Assembly (NCBI RefSeq): GCF_030815865.1
Contig: NZ_JAUSXI010000001.1
Location: 496,001-560,000, forward strand
DNA from: Arthrobacter globiformis
GTDB lineage: Bacteria; Actinomycetota; Actinomycetes; Actinomycetales; Micrococcaceae
Length of the DNA stretch: 64,000 nucleotides
Direction of reading: 5' to 3'
Position 1 is the first letter of the stretch. The number at the start of each line of letters is the position of its first letter. Under the pieces are notes generated by a model that saw nothing but the letters and a program-made list of their open reading frames with translations, ran no database searches and was not told the origin of the DNA. Below, in pieces: positions 1 through 9,209 of the stretch. The position numbers were made by a program, and so were the translations under genes.

Positions 1-2
1 CG

Positions 3-503
3 GCGATTGATCCCCCCGGGATCACCTGGCTGCGCGTGTCCCCGAAGTACGTCACGGTCCGGCTCGTGGAGTGGGCCCTCGGCAACCTGGTGATGGTGAC
101 CGTGCTCAGCCTGCCGCTGGTGTTTGTCCGGCTCGGCTGGTGGCGGTGGCCGCCGCTCTGGCTGGCCATCGGCCTTCCGGCTTTCATGCTGTTGCTGGCG
201 CTGTGGCGCCTGGTCCTGATCCCCCGGCAGGTGCGGGCCATCGGCTACGCCGAGCGCGAGGACGACCTCCTCATCCGCGGCGGCATCTTCTTCCAGCGCG
301 TCATGGTGGTGCCGTACGGCCGCATGCAGTACGTGGACATCAGCGCCGGCCCGGTGGAACGCGGGCTGGGCCTGTGCTCCCTGAAGCTGCATACGGCATC
401 GGCCGGCACCAACGCCGGCATTCCCGGCCTTCCCGCCGAGGAAGGCGCCCGGCTCAGGGAACAGCTCTCGGCGCGCGGCGAAGCCAGGCTGGCCGGGCTG
501 TGA
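3..503 (+). CDS. PH-domain (YdbS/bPH2-like) membrane protein, 5' end outside window
   Basis: The reading frame is open to the left edge, and the family-like stretch IDPPGITWLRVSPKYVTV begins almost at base 3, so only a few residues are probably missing. A GTG at 36 would also start the frame but would cut into that conserved stretch. 166 residues are visible: two adjacent hydrophobic segments (about residues 25-70) and then a bacterial PH domain (RGGIFFQRVMVVPYGRMQYV). Proteins of this type sit in the membrane next to a larger PH-repeat partner; their biochemical role is not established. The stop overlaps the GTG start of the next gene (GTGA), which indicates translational coupling. Confidence 0.85.
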   Translation, partial: AIDPPGITWLRVSPKYVTVRLVEWALGNLVMVTVLSLPLVFVRLGWWRWPPLWLAIGLPAFMLLLALWRLVLIPRQVRAIGYAEREDDLLIRGGIFFQRVMVVPYGRMQYVDISAGPVERGLGLCSLKLHTASAGTNAGIPGLPAEEGARLREQLSARGEARLAGL

Positions 504-2110
504 GCGCCGGCGGCCTCGCTTCCGGAAAGCCCGACGGCGAGTGGCTGCGCGTGCACCCGGCGACACCGTTTGTTCGGGGCTGGGTTGCGCTGGCCGCCAT
601 CGGCTACTTCTTCGGGCGTGACAGTTTCGAACGGATGCTGCAGGGCCAGCCGCTGATCGATGACCGCTTCGCGGGGCGCGCCCCGTGGCTCCTGGGCGCC
701 GGGGCATTAATGCTGGTGCTGGCGGTCCTAAGCTTCATCCTGTCCTGGTATTTCACCCGGTACCAGGTGGCGGAGGGCTACGTCCGTGTCAACACCGGCT
801 TCCTGTTCAAGCAGCAGCGGCAGGCGAGGCTGGACCGGGTCCAGGCCATCGACATAGTCCAGCCTCTGCTCGCCAGGATCTTCGGCCTCGCGGAACTGAA
901 GTTCGAAGTTGCCGACGCCGGCGAGTCGGCCGTCCGCCTGGCCTACCTGCGCATTGGCGATGCCCGCCAGCTGCGCGCCACCATCCTCGCCCGCGCATCG
1001 GGCGTCCGGCTGGATCCCGCGCAGCCCGCAGCCGCCGCTCCCGAGGCGCCGGAGCAGCAGGTCCTGCAGGTCCCGCCGTCGCGCCTGTTTGGCTCGCTCC
1101 TGCTCAGCGAGCAGACAGTGTTCATTGTCCTGGGTGCCGCGGCGTCCGTGGTGCTGTCCGCGCTCACCGAAAACAGGGCTTTCTTCCTTTATCTGATTCC
1201 GGCTGCGCTTGGTTTCGTCGCCGCATACTGGAGCTCGTTCAACAAGGGCTATAACTTCACGGCGGCCATCTCCCCGGACGGCATCCGGCTCCGGTACGGG
1301 CTTCTCGACACGCAGGCGCAGACACTGCCGCCGGGCCGGATCCAGGCGCTGAAGGTGGCGCAGCCGCCCCTGTGGCGCCTCTTCGGCTGGTACCGGATGC
1401 AGGTCAACGCCGCCGGTTACGGGGCCGGGGCGAATAACGGCGAGGGGGGCTCCCGCACCACGCTGCTGCCGGTGGGAAAGATGGATGACGTCCTGAACAT
1501 GATGGCGCTCGTGCTGCCGGATCCGGGAACGGCTGATCCGCTGGGCGTTTTCCAGCAGGGTGTGAATGGACTGGATTCCGACGGCGGCTTTGTCACCACG
1601 CCGCGCCGGGCGTGGCTGCTTGCGCCGCTGGGCTGGCGGCGCAACGCCTTCGCGGCCACAGACACCGCACTGCTCATGCGGTCGGGCCGCTGGTGGAGGC
1701 AGCTTGTGATGGTCCCGCACCAGCGGACGCAGTCTATCGCGCTGCAGCAGGGACCCCTGGCGCGCCGGTTAGGGCTGGCCGACCTCGTGCTGCACACCAC
1801 TGCAGGGCCGGTCGCTCCACGGGTGATCCAGGCGGACATCCGGGAGGCGCAAGCGCTCTTCGACGCGCAGGCAGCCCGCGCGAGGGCGGCCCGGCGGCGG
1901 CAGACGAGCGAACAGTGGCTTGCCCAAGTGGTGCCGGTCTCAACTCCGCTGGTTGAGCGGCCGGGGAGCGAAACCGAGCCCGCCCCACAGGTTGAGCCTC
2001 CCCACCAGCCCCCTAAGCTCGCAAGCTCGCCTAGGGAACCCGGCTGGCGTGGCCCCACCCCCAATCCCACCCCCACAGCACCCCAGCAGGAAGGCCAGCA
2101 ACGTGGCTAA
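500..2110 (+). CDS. Large PH-domain (YdbT-like) membrane protein
   Basis: 536 residues from a GTG that overlaps the previous stop by four bases. The frame is open further upstream, but homology-like sequence (GEWLRVHPATPFVRGW) begins just after this GTG. The protein has paired hydrophobic segments near residues 20-85 and 200-240 and three PH-type repeats (around YQVAEGYVRVNTGFLFKQQR, FTAAISPDGIRLRYGLLDTQ and LLMRSGRWWRQLVMVPHQRT), the YdbS/YdbT arrangement. Function is unknown; a membrane complex with the preceding protein is inferred. The last ~50 residues are low-complexity Pro/Glu-rich and contain a degenerate copy of the REP-like repeat seen near 38.4 kb, so the tail may be acquired repeat DNA. 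Confidence 0.85.
   Translation: MSAGGLASGKPDGEWLRVHPATPFVRGWVALAAIGYFFGRDSFERMLQGQPLIDDRFAGRAPWLLGAGALMLVLAVLSFILSWYFTRYQVAEGYVRVNTGFLFKQQRQARLDRVQAIDIVQPLLARIFGLAELKFEVADAGESAVRLAYLRIGDARQLRATILARASGVRLDPAQPAAAAPEAPEQQVLQVPPSRLFGSLLLSEQTVFIVLGAAASVVLSALTENRAFFLYLIPAALGFVAAYWSSFNKGYNFTAAISPDGIRLRYGLLDTQAQTLPPGRIQALKVAQPPLWRLFGWYRMQVNAAGYGAGANNGEGGSRTTLLPVGKMDDVLNMMALVLPDPGTADPLGVFQQGVNGLDSDGGFVTTPRRAWLLAPLGWRRNAFAATDTALLMRSGRWWRQLVMVPHQRTQSIALQQGPLARRLGLADLVLHTTAGPVAPRVIQADIREAQALFDAQAARARAARRRQTSEQWLAQVVPVSTPLVERPGSETEPAPQVEPPHQPPKLASSPREPGWRGPTPNPTPTAPQQEGQQRG
1946..1975. repeat. Degenerate REP-like repeat inside the coding tail
   Basis: CCGCTGGTTGAGC at 1946-1958 and GCGAAACC at 1968-1975 match the two ends of the REP-like unit at 38.4 kb (reverse orientation), with a diverged middle. 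It lies inside the 3' end of the YdbT-like gene and encodes part of its low-complexity tail. Confidence 0.45.
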
Positions 2111-3020
2111 GCCAGGACGCCTCGGCGTCGGAATCATCGGTGCCGGCAAAGTGGGTGCTGTCCTCGGTGCGGCGCTCCGCGCAGCCGAGCACGCCGTCGT
2201 CGGGGTTTCCGCCGTCTCCGACGCGAGCAGGGAACGGGCCGAAACCCTGCTGCCCGGCGTTCCCGTCCTGGAAATCCAGGACATAGTGGAACGCTCGGAA
2301 CTGGTGCTCCTGGCAGTTCCGGATGATGCCCTCGGCGGGCTGGTGGAGGGGCTCGCCAAGCTCGGTGCGTGGCAGCCCGGCCAGCTCGTGGCGCACACGT
2401 CGGGCCGGTTCGGTGTCGGCGTGCTGCATCCGGTCCGGGCGGCCGGTGCCGTGCCGCTGGCGCTGCACCCGGCCATGACCTTCACCGGCATGAGCCTCGA
2501 CCTGACCCGGCTGCTGGACTGCACGTTCGGTGTCACGGCGGACGCCGCCATGCTTCCCATCGCCCAGGCGCTCGTCGTCGAGATGGGGGCCGAACCCGTG
2601 GTGATCGCCGAGGGCGACCGCACCATCTACCACGCGGCTCTGGCCCACGGTTCGAACCACATGGTCACGCTCGTGGCGCAGGCGTCGCAGCTGCTGGCCG
2701 AGGTGGGCGTCGAGGCGCCGGACCGCATGCTCGGGCCGCTGCTGCGGGCGACCCTGGAGAACGCGCTCGCCTCCGGCGAGTCGGCCCTGACGGGTCCGGT
2801 GGCGCGGGGGGACGCCGGAACGGTGAAGGCGCACGCCCGCGCGCTGCGGGAGCACGACGGCGGGACCGGCGGCGACGTCCTCGCGGCGTACCTCGCCATG
2901 GCTCAGGCCACCGCCAGGCGCGCCGAAGGGCGGGGCCTGCTGAAGCCGGATCAGGCGGACCATATTCGCACCGCACTTGAGGGCACAGACGACGACGGCC
3001 AAGATGACGGCCGTGCATGA
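2103..3020 (+). CDS. Rossmann-like and DUF2520 domain protein
   Basis: 305 residues from a GTG that overlaps the preceding stop by eight bases. The N-terminus has a dinucleotide-binding GIIGAGKVGAVLGAAL motif and a Rossmann domain (about 1-120); the rest is the DUF2520 helical domain, including HPAMTFTG and a helical stretch around residues 160-200. Such proteins resemble ketopantoate/pyrroline-5-carboxylate reductase-type dehydrogenases and often precede panC in actinobacteria. A NAD(P)-dependent role near pantothenate synthesis is therefore suggested but unproven. It is followed after 33 bases by panC and is probably in the same operon as the two PH proteins. Confidence 0.85.
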   Translation: MAKPGRLGVGIIGAGKVGAVLGAALRAAEHAVVGVSAVSDASRERAETLLPGVPVLEIQDIVERSELVLLAVPDDALGGLVEGLAKLGAWQPGQLVAHTSGRFGVGVLHPVRAAGAVPLALHPAMTFTGMSLDLTRLLDCTFGVTADAAMLPIAQALVVEMGAEPVVIAEGDRTIYHAALAHGSNHMVTLVAQASQLLAEVGVEAPDRMLGPLLRATLENALASGESALTGPVARGDAGTVKAHARALREHDGGTGGDVLAAYLAMAQATARRAEGRGLLKPDQADHIRTALEGTDDDGQDDGRA

Positions 3021-3053
3021 AACCGGCCACGGGGCCCAAGGGAGGACACTGAC

Positions 3054-3983
3054 ATGGCAATCCGACTCGTAACGACGGCGGACTCCCTCCGTGCGCAAAG
3101 CCGACTGCTGCTGACGCAAAAGAACGGCTCCTCCCTGGGCCTCGTGCCCACCATGGGCGCCCTGCATGCGGGCCACGGGCGGCTGGCGCGAACCGCCGCC
3201 GAACAGAACGACGTAGTGGTGGCCTCTATCTTCGTGAACCCGCTGCAGTTCGGCGAGGCGCAGGACCTGGACCGGTATCCGCGGACCCTCGAGGCGGACA
3301 TGGCGCTGCTTGAGGAGCAGGGCGTGGATCTGGTCTTCGCGCCGTCGGTCGAGGAGATGTACCCCGACGGGCAGCCGATGGTCAGAATCACTTCCGGCCC
3401 GCTCGGGGACAAATGGGAGGGCGCATCCCGGCCCGGCCACTTCGACGGCGCGCTAACCGTCGTGGCCAAGCTGCTGCACCTGGGCATCCCCGGGACCGGC
3501 CTTCCCGGCGCACGCGCCTTCGTTGCCGGCTCCGGCGGCGGGCTGCCGGCGTACCGCGCCTACTTCGGGCAGAAGGACGCCCAGCAACTGGCCCTGGTTC
3601 GCCGCATGGTGGCCGACCTGAACTTCCCCGTGGAGATCGTTGCCGTGCCAACCGCCCGCGACACCGACGGGCTGGCGCTGTCCAGCCGGAACCGCTTCCT
3701 TTCCGACGAGGAGCGCGAGGCAGCGCTGGTCCTGTCCCGCGCGTTGCGCCTCATTGAGGAGCGGGCGAACGCGAACGAGCCGCTTGATGTCGGTTCGGCC
3801 AGGGCCCTGATCGAGTCCCAGCCCCTGGTCCGGCTCGACTACCTCGACGTCGTCGATCCCGTCGCGCTGGAGCCGCTCGCCGAGAACTGCCACGAGACAC
3901 CCTTCCGCGGTGAAGGGCTTGCACTGGTTGCCGCGAAGGTAGGCGCCGTGCGGCTGATCGACAACGTGCCGCTCAACTCCTGA
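3054..3983 (+). CDS. panC: Pantothenate synthetase (pantoate-beta-alanine ligase)
   Basis: Joins pantoate and beta-alanine with ATP to make pantothenate for coenzyme A, in the cytosol. 309 residues, the usual actinobacterial length. Visible: the HIGH-like nucleotide motif [10 protein letters not shown] (residues 32-41), [31 protein letters not shown] and the KMSKS-like loop [12 protein letters not shown] good ribosome site (GGGAGGA) lies before the ATG. There is a Gly-rich insertion (about residues 143-162) before RAYFGQKD, where the family varies. The usual partner panD is not next to it; the next genes are an exporter and two hydrolases. Confidence 0.97.
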   Translation: MAIRLVTTADSLRAQSRLLLTQKNGSSLGLVPTMGALHAGHGRLARTAAEQNDVVVASIFVNPLQFGEAQDLDRYPRTLEADMALLEEQGVDLVFAPSVEEMYPDGQPMVRITSGPLGDKWEGASRPGHFDGALTVVAKLLHLGIPGTGLPGARAFVAGSGGGLPAYRAYFGQKDAQQLALVRRMVADLNFPVEIVAVPTARDTDGLALSSRNRFLSDEEREAALVLSRALRLIEERANANEPLDVGSARALIESQPLVRLDYLDVVDPVALEPLAENCHETPFRGEGLALVAAKVGAVRLIDNVPLNS

Positions 3984-4132
3984 CAGATATAGTGCCGGCG
4001 CTCAATTCCCGGGTGACTTGAATCTCGGCTGGCTAAAACCCGTGTACTGGAATGGGTCCGGCCATTACACTGTTGGAGTCTGCAGCGGCGCTGACCGCCA
4101 GCCACCAATTCCAACACCCTGAGGGCCTCGCC

Positions 4133-5650
4133 ATGTCTACCAAAGTCACGTCCAATTCGTCTGGCGAACCTGCCCAGGAGCCGGCCGCTCCCGTTGCATC
4201 CCCGGCCGCAGCACCGGCGCCGGCCGCAGCACGGCCCTCGGACAGGATGTCCCGCGAGTCCGTGACGGTGATCGTCACGCTGCTGGTGGCCACCTTCGTG
4301 GTGATCCTGAACGAAACCATCATGAATGTTGCCCTGCAGCGGCTCATGGTGGACCTGCGCGTGGATGCCCCCACCGTCCAGTGGCTCTCCACCGGGTTCA
4401 TGCTGACCATGGCGGTGGTGATTCCGACTACTGGGTTCATCCTCCAGCGGCTGTCAACGCGCGCCGTCTTCCTCCTGGCGATGGGCCTGTTCGCTGGCGG
4501 TACCGCGCTGGCCGCAGCGGCGCCCGGCTATGAGATCCTCCTGCTGGCAAGGATCATCCAGGCCGGCGGCACCGCCATCATGCTTCCGCTGCTGATGACC
4601 ACCATCCTCACACTGGTGCCGCTGGCCCGCCGCGGTGCAGTGATGGGCAACGTCAGCATCGCCATCTCCGTTGCACCGGCCATGGGGCCCACCGTCTCCG
4701 GGTTCATACTGCAGCACTTCTCCTGGCGCTTCATGTTCATCTTCGTGCTGCCCATCGCACTGGCAGCGCTGGCCATCGGCGCAAAGTTCCTGACCAACGT
4801 CGGCGAGACCGAGAAATCCAGGCTCGACTTCCTCTCCGTGGTGCTGACCGTCCCTGCCTTCGGCGGCCTTGTCTACGGCCTCAGCCAAATCGGCGGCGGC
4901 CACGGAGGCAGCAGCGGCCCGAACACGCTTGCCGTGGTGGCGCTGGTTCTTGGCGTCGCCGGCCTTGCCGCGTTCACGTTCCGCCAGCTCCGGCTGCAGA
5001 AGTCCGAGGCCCCGCTGCTGGACCTGCGGGCCTTCAACTTCCGAATGTTCACGGTCTCCGTGCTACTGATGGTGGTGGCCATGGTGGCCCTGTTCGGCGC
5101 CGTGATCCTGCTGCCGCTGTACCTCCAGGAAATCCGCGGCCTGCAGTCCCTCGAGACCGGCCTGGTCCTGCTGCCCGGCGGCCTGGCCATGGGCCTGCTC
5201 GGCCCGGTGATCGGCCGCCTGTTCGACAAGGTGGGGCCGCTGCCGCTCACTGTCACCGGATCCTCGCTGATGGTCCTGACCCTGTGGCAGTTCGCGATGC
5301 TCGACGCCGGCACTCCGGTTTGGTGGATCGTCACCCTACACGTCGGGCTCAGCTTCGGGCTGGCGCTGCTCTTTACGCCCGCGTTCACCACGGGCCTGAA
5401 CCCGCTGCCGCCGCACCTGTACTCGCACGGCTCGGCCATCATGAGTACCCTGCAGCAGGTGGCCGGCGCGGCCGGCACGGCGCTGCTCGTGTCCATCTTC
5501 GCCCTCGTTTCGGCGGGCTCCGGCCTCGTTGCGGGCATGAACGCAGCGTTCCTGACGGCGACCGTCATCGCCGTTGCCGCCGTCGTCCTCTCCACGATGA
5601 TGCGCAAGACAGCAGGCGCCGAAGCACCCCAGGGCGCCCCCACCCACTAA
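4133..5650 (+). CDS. MFS multidrug exporter, DHA2 (EmrB/QacA) family
   Basis: Proton-coupled drug exporter of the 14-helix DHA2 type. 505 residues from the ATG at 4133; the frame opens earlier (4052), but the upstream part is not family-like and this ATG follows GAGGG. After a Pro/Ala-rich cytoplasmic N-terminus, hydrophobic helices run from about residue 45 to 490. Family signatures visible are LNETIMNVAL (TM1, motif D1), WLSTGFMLTMAVVIPTTGFI and PAMGPTVSGFI (motif C, typical of exporters). The substrate cannot be read from sequence. It stands alone with its own upstream gap and is convergent with the hydrolase that follows. Confidence 0.9.
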   Translation: MSTKVTSNSSGEPAQEPAAPVASPAAAPAPAAARPSDRMSRESVTVIVTLLVATFVVILNETIMNVALQRLMVDLRVDAPTVQWLSTGFMLTMAVVIPTTGFILQRLSTRAVFLLAMGLFAGGTALAAAAPGYEILLLARIIQAGGTAIMLPLLMTTILTLVPLARRGAVMGNVSIAISVAPAMGPTVSGFILQHFSWRFMFIFVLPIALAALAIGAKFLTNVGETEKSRLDFLSVVLTVPAFGGLVYGLSQIGGGHGGSSGPNTLAVVALVLGVAGLAAFTFRQLRLQKSEAPLLDLRAFNFRMFTVSVLLMVVAMVALFGAVILLPLYLQEIRGLQSLETGLVLLPGGLAMGLLGPVIGRLFDKVGPLPLTVTGSSLMVLTLWQFAMLDAGTPVWWIVTLHVGLSFGLALLFTPAFTTGLNPLPPHLYSHGSAIMSTLQQVAGAAGTALLVSIFALVSAGSGLVAGMNAAFLTATVIAVAAVVLSTMMRKTAGAEAPQGAPTH

Positions 5651-5694
5651 GCGCGCAGGGCGGAGGCGGGGCTGAGGGGAGCCCGGGGCGGGCT

Positions 5695-6531
5695 TTAGCC
5701 GGCGAAGAAGTCGCTGAGCTCGGTGATGAGCCTGTCCGGGGCGCGGTTGACGCCGTCGTGCCCGAAGCCGGGCAGGATGGTGTAGCTGGAGCCGGAGAGG
5801 ACGTCGTGGATCTGGCCGCAGGCCACGCCAAAGTAGGCCGGGCTTTTCTCGCCGACGATTATTAGCGTCTCCAACGGCAGCGCCAGGAACGGTTCGGCCG
5901 GCATGTCCGCGGCAATGATTGCCTTGATCTCCCGGACGCCGGTGCGCATCATTTCGCGCATCTGCTTGCCCACCGTGGTTCCCGCCGTGAGCTTGTTGGC
6001 GAGGGTCATCATGGACAGCGGCATGCGGGAGGAGAAGGCGCTCTCGGCCTCTAGCCCACGGAGCAGGACGGCGAGGGCGCGGTCGTCGTCTCCGGTCGCC
6101 GTCGCCCGTTCGTATTCGGTGGTCCAGCCCGCCGTGACGCTGTGGTTGACGGAGACCGCGGGGTCGTACACGGCGAGCCGCTCCACTGGCAGGGTCCTGG
6201 CCGCGTGCAGGGCCACGGCCCCGCCAAAGCTGTGGCCGAAGACGTCGGTGCTGTCCGTGTGCTTCATGACCGTATCGAGGTCGCGGATGTCGACGTCCAG
6301 GGTGTAGTCGCCTGCTTGTTCAGAGGAGGCGCCCCGGCCGCGGCGGTTGAACGTGTGCACCGGCCGGCCGAGGGAGGCGCTGAGCTTCTGCGCGAAGCGG
6401 GTGTAGTCCGCCGCCGTCACCATGGAGGCCGTAACCACAACCACGCCGGAGCCGGCAGGGGCCAGCTCCTCGCCCGTGCTGAACAGCTCGAGCTTGCCGC
6501 CGTCGGGTGTGCTGATGATCTCGCGAGTCAT
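5695..6531 (-). CDS. Alpha/beta-fold hydrolase (tandem copy A)
   Basis: 278 residues with an alpha/beta hydrolase core: nucleophile elbow GHSFGG (catalytic Ser), RRGRGASSEQ after strand 4, and a C-terminal LPGFGHDGVNRAP supplying the probable catalytic His. It is related along its length to the next gene on the same strand (6592-7533): both share the RRGR..S, HSFGG.VALQ/HAAR, YD.AVS and late His segments. The substrate is unknown; small esters, lactones or epoxides are possible. It lies 60 bases downstream of its paralogue and is probably co-transcribed with it. Confidence 0.85.
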   Translation of the reverse strand: MTREIISTPDGGKLELFSTGEELAPAGSGVVVVTASMVTAADYTRFAQKLSASLGRPVHTFNRRGRGASSEQAGDYTLDVDIRDLDTVMKHTDSTDVFGHSFGGAVALHAARTLPVERLAVYDPAVSVNHSVTAGWTTEYERATATGDDDRALAVLLRGLEAESAFSSRMPLSMMTLANKLTAGTTVGKQMREMMRTGVREIKAIIAADMPAEPFLALPLETLIIVGEKSPAYFGVACGQIHDVLSGSSYTILPGFGHDGVNRAPDRLITELSDFFAG

Positions 6532-6591
6532 GCTCCGAGCCTATCGGAGGCCGGCGTGTGCCGACAGCCGGCCATTGCGGGCAGCCGGCGG

Positions 6592-7533
6592 CTACCCGCG
6601 CCGGCGCTTCCTGCCCTGGGGAGTGATGGTCCCGTCGGTGCCGTTCAGGAAGCGGGCAATCCGAATGGCCAGGCGTTTGCCCGGCCGGATCGGCCCCTCG
6701 TGCAGCTGGCCCGGAACCACCGCGAAGTCGATCGCGGGCACGGCCGACGCAAGCTGCCGCCCGGTGTCGGCGAAGTATCCGGGGCTCCAGCCGCCGCTGA
6801 GCATGAGGGTGGGGGTGGCCAGTTCGGTGAAATCCGCGAGCTCCGCGTCGGCGTCGAGCACGGCCCGCATTTCCTTGACGGCCGTGGGCAGCAGCTCCCG
6901 CATTTCCGCACCGACGTTGGTCCGGGCTGACATGATGCTGAGCATCCGCAGCGCGCCGAGGGGCAGGTACGACAGCGGGCCTGCCGTGGCCAGCCCCTGC
7001 ACCAGATGCGCCCAGGCATGGTTGAGCTGCCCGTCCGTCACGGCCTGCTCCAGTTCCGGCCGCCAACGGTGGTGCAGGTTGCCGGAGAGGGACACCGCGG
7101 CGTCGTACGTGACGAGCCTGCGCAAAGGCATGTCGCGTGCCGCCTGAAGTGCCACGAAGCCGCCGAAGCTGTGCGCCACCACATCCTCCGAGCCCGTTGC
7201 TTTCATCACGGCGGCCAGGTCCCGGATCTCGGTCTTGACCGAATAATCGTCCGGCTGCGGCGCGGAACCGGCGCGGCCTCGGCGGTTGTAGCAGTGCACC
7301 GGCCGGCTCAGCAGGAGGCTCAGGTTCCGGGCGAACGGCCGGTACAGCGCGTCGGTCACCAATGTTCCGTGGATGACAACGACGCCGGGCGCCGTCACCG
7401 GGGGCGTGTCACCATCGGGGGAGGTGCTGCCACCAATGGTGCCGCCGTCGGCGCGGGTGAGGGTAGCGGGCCTGAACGAGTGCACCTCAAGCCGGCTGCC
7501 CTCGTCGTCCGTCTCAACTGTCCAGGTCTCCAC
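6592..7533 (-). CDS. Alpha/beta-fold hydrolase (tandem copy B)
   Basis: 313 residues from a GTG. Alpha/beta hydrolase with AHSFGGFVALQAARDMP (nucleophile Ser in HSFGG), NRRGRAGSAP and a late PGQLHEGP segment carrying the likely catalytic His. It is a diverged paralogue of 5695-6531, with a longer N-terminus and a basic C-terminal tail (GRKRRRG). The pair sits between panC and lysS, which in many actinobacteria are close neighbours, so the exporter/hydrolase group is probably an insertion in conserved gene order. The substrate is unknown. Confidence 0.85.
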   Translation of the reverse strand: METWTVETDDEGSRLEVHSFRPATLTRADGGTIGGSTSPDGDTPPVTAPGVVVIHGTLVTDALYRPFARNLSLLLSRPVHCYNRRGRAGSAPQPDDYSVKTEIRDLAAVMKATGSEDVVAHSFGGFVALQAARDMPLRRLVTYDAAVSLSGNLHHRWRPELEQAVTDGQLNHAWAHLVQGLATAGPLSYLPLGALRMLSIMSARTNVGAEMRELLPTAVKEMRAVLDADAELADFTELATPTLMLSGGWSPGYFADTGRQLASAVPAIDFAVVPGQLHEGPIRPGKRLAIRIARFLNGTDGTITPQGRKRRRG

Positions 7534-7618
7534 AGCCCGAGTCTATGCCCCGCCTCTCCGGAGTTTTTGTACAGATACCGCGCCTAAATGGCCCCTAAGT
7601 CCGAATATCGGGGCAAAA

Positions 7619-7686
7619 ACTCCAAGGTGGGAAGTCCCGAACTCCGAGGCGGGAAGTCCCGGTAAACTTGATGACTGTGACTTCCC
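7619..7686 (+). promoter_or_regulatory. lysS promoter: 22-bp tandem repeat, -10 box and inverted repeat over the start
   Basis: Two back-to-back 22-bp units (7619-7640 and 7641-7662) match at 19 positions and share GGGAAGTCCCG. The -10-like hexamer TAAACT (7663-7668) follows directly and lies eight bases before the GTG at 7677, the geometry of leaderless actinobacterial genes. GGGAAGTC in the second unit (7651-7658) is complementary to GACTTCCC (7679-7686) just inside the gene, so a hairpin could form over the start if transcription begins upstream. The repeats could instead be a tandem operator. No -35 consensus is evident. Confidence 0.5.
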
Positions 7687-9209
7687 AAAACACCCCCGCC
7701 CCCAAGAACGCCCCAGAACCGCTCGACGCCAGCGAACAGATGCGCATCCGCATGGACAAGCGCGCCAAGCTGATCGAACGCGGGTCGGAGGCGTACCCGG
7801 TGGGTGTTGAGCGCACGCACTCGCTCAGCGAGGTCCGCGAAAAGTACGCCCACCTGCAGGCCGACGAGACCACCGGCGACGTCGTCGGCGTCACCGGCCG
7901 CGTGGTGTTTGTCCGGAACACCGGCAAGCTGTGCTTCGCCACGCTGCAGGAAGGCGGCACGGACGGCAAGGGCACCCGGCTGCAGGCCATGCTCAGCCTG
8001 GCGAACGTGGGCGAAGAGGCCCTCGCCGACTGGAAGGCCCTGGTTGACCTGGGCGACCACGTTTTCATCAGGGGCGAGGTCATCTCCTCCCGCCGCGGTG
8101 AACTCTCCGTCATGGCCGAATCGTGGTCCATGGCTTCCAAGGCGCTCCGCCCGCTGCCGGTGCTGCACGCCGAACTCAACGAGGAAACCCGCGTCCGCCA
8201 GCGCTACGTGGACTTGATGGTCCGCGACGAAGCGCGCGAGATGGTCTACACCCGCGCCGCCATCACCCGCTCCATCCGCGAGACCCTGTTCCGCCACACC
8301 TACGTCGAGGTGGAAACGCCCATCCTGCAGCTGGTCCACGGCGGCGCCCTGGCCCGGCCGTTCGAGACGCACATGAACGCGTTCGACCAGAAGATGACGC
8401 TGCGCATCGCCACCGAGCTGTACCTCAAGCGCGCAGTCGTGGGCGGCATCGACCGCGTCTACGACATGGGCCGCGTGTTCCGGAACGAGGGCGTGGACTC
8501 GACCCACAGCCCGGAGTTCACCACGCTTGAGTGCTACGAAGCCTGGGCGGACCAGTTCGTCATGGCGGAGCGCATCAAGGAGATCATCCTGGACGCCGCG
8601 GACGCCGTGGGTGTGGGACGCGTGCTCCAGACCGAAGCCGGGGAGATCAACCTCGACGGCGACTGGGCCTGGGTGGCCGTGTACCCGGGGCTTTCCGAGG
8701 CAGTGGGCCAGGAGATCACCCCGGACACCACGGTCGAGGAGCTGCGCGCCGTGGCCGAGAAGCACGATGTCAAGGTCGATCCCAAGTGGGACGCCGAGAA
8801 GCTGGCCGTGGAACTCTTCGGCGAAATCGTGGAACCCACCCTGCTGAACCCCACGTTTGTCTACGACTACCCGCCGTCCGCCCAGCCGCTGGCCCGCCCG
8901 CACCGGGAAGACGGCCGCCTGATCGAGGCCTGGGACCTGATCATCGGCGGCATGGAACGCGGCACCGCGTTCTCCGAGCTCATTGACCCGGTCATCCAGC
9001 GCGAACGCCTCACCGAGCAGTCCATGCACGCAGCAGCCGGCGACGTCGAGGCCATGCAGCTGGACGAGGACTTCCTGCGCGCCCTGGAATACGGTGCGCC
9101 GCCCATGGGCGGCATTGGCCTGGGCATCGACCGCCTGGTCATGCTGTTTACCGGTGCCGGTATCCGCGAAACGATTCTCTTCCCCCTCCTCAAGCCCGAA
9201 GGCCACTGA
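7677..9209 (+). CDS. lysS: Lysyl-tRNA synthetase, class II
   Basis: Charges tRNA-Lys with lysine in the cytosol. About 510 residues: an N-terminal OB-fold anticodon-binding domain (about 60-170; GVTGRVVFVRNTGKLCFATL) and a class II catalytic core with motif 2 (RVFRNEGVDSTHSPEFTTLE) and motif 3 (GGIGLGIDRLVML). GTG 7677 was chosen because a -10-like TAAACT lies eight bases upstream with no ribosome site, as in leaderless genes; ATG 7671 in the same frame would add two residues. Its stop overlaps the next small gene (TGATG). Confidence 0.95.
   Translation: MTSQNTPAPKNAPEPLDASEQMRIRMDKRAKLIERGSEAYPVGVERTHSLSEVREKYAHLQADETTGDVVGVTGRVVFVRNTGKLCFATLQEGGTDGKGTRLQAMLSLANVGEEALADWKALVDLGDHVFIRGEVISSRRGELSVMAESWSMASKALRPLPVLHAELNEETRVRQRYVDLMVRDEAREMVYTRAAITRSIRETLFRHTYVEVETPILQLVHGGALARPFETHMNAFDQKMTLRIATELYLKRAVVGGIDRVYDMGRVFRNEGVDSTHSPEFTTLECYEAWADQFVMAERIKEIILDAADAVGVGRVLQTEAGEINLDGDWAWVAVYPGLSEAVGQEITPDTTVEELRAVAEKHDVKVDPKWDAEKLAVELFGEIVEPTLLNPTFVYDYPPSAQPLARPHREDGRLIEAWDLIIGGMERGTAFSELIDPVIQRERLTEQSMHAAAGDVEAMQLDEDFLRALEYGAPPMGGIGLGIDRLVMLFTGAGIRETILFPLLKPEGH

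Noticed and set aside
4052..4132. Upstream start for the MFS exporter
   Set aside because: The extra 27 residues are not family-like, while the ATG at 4133 has a ribosome site.
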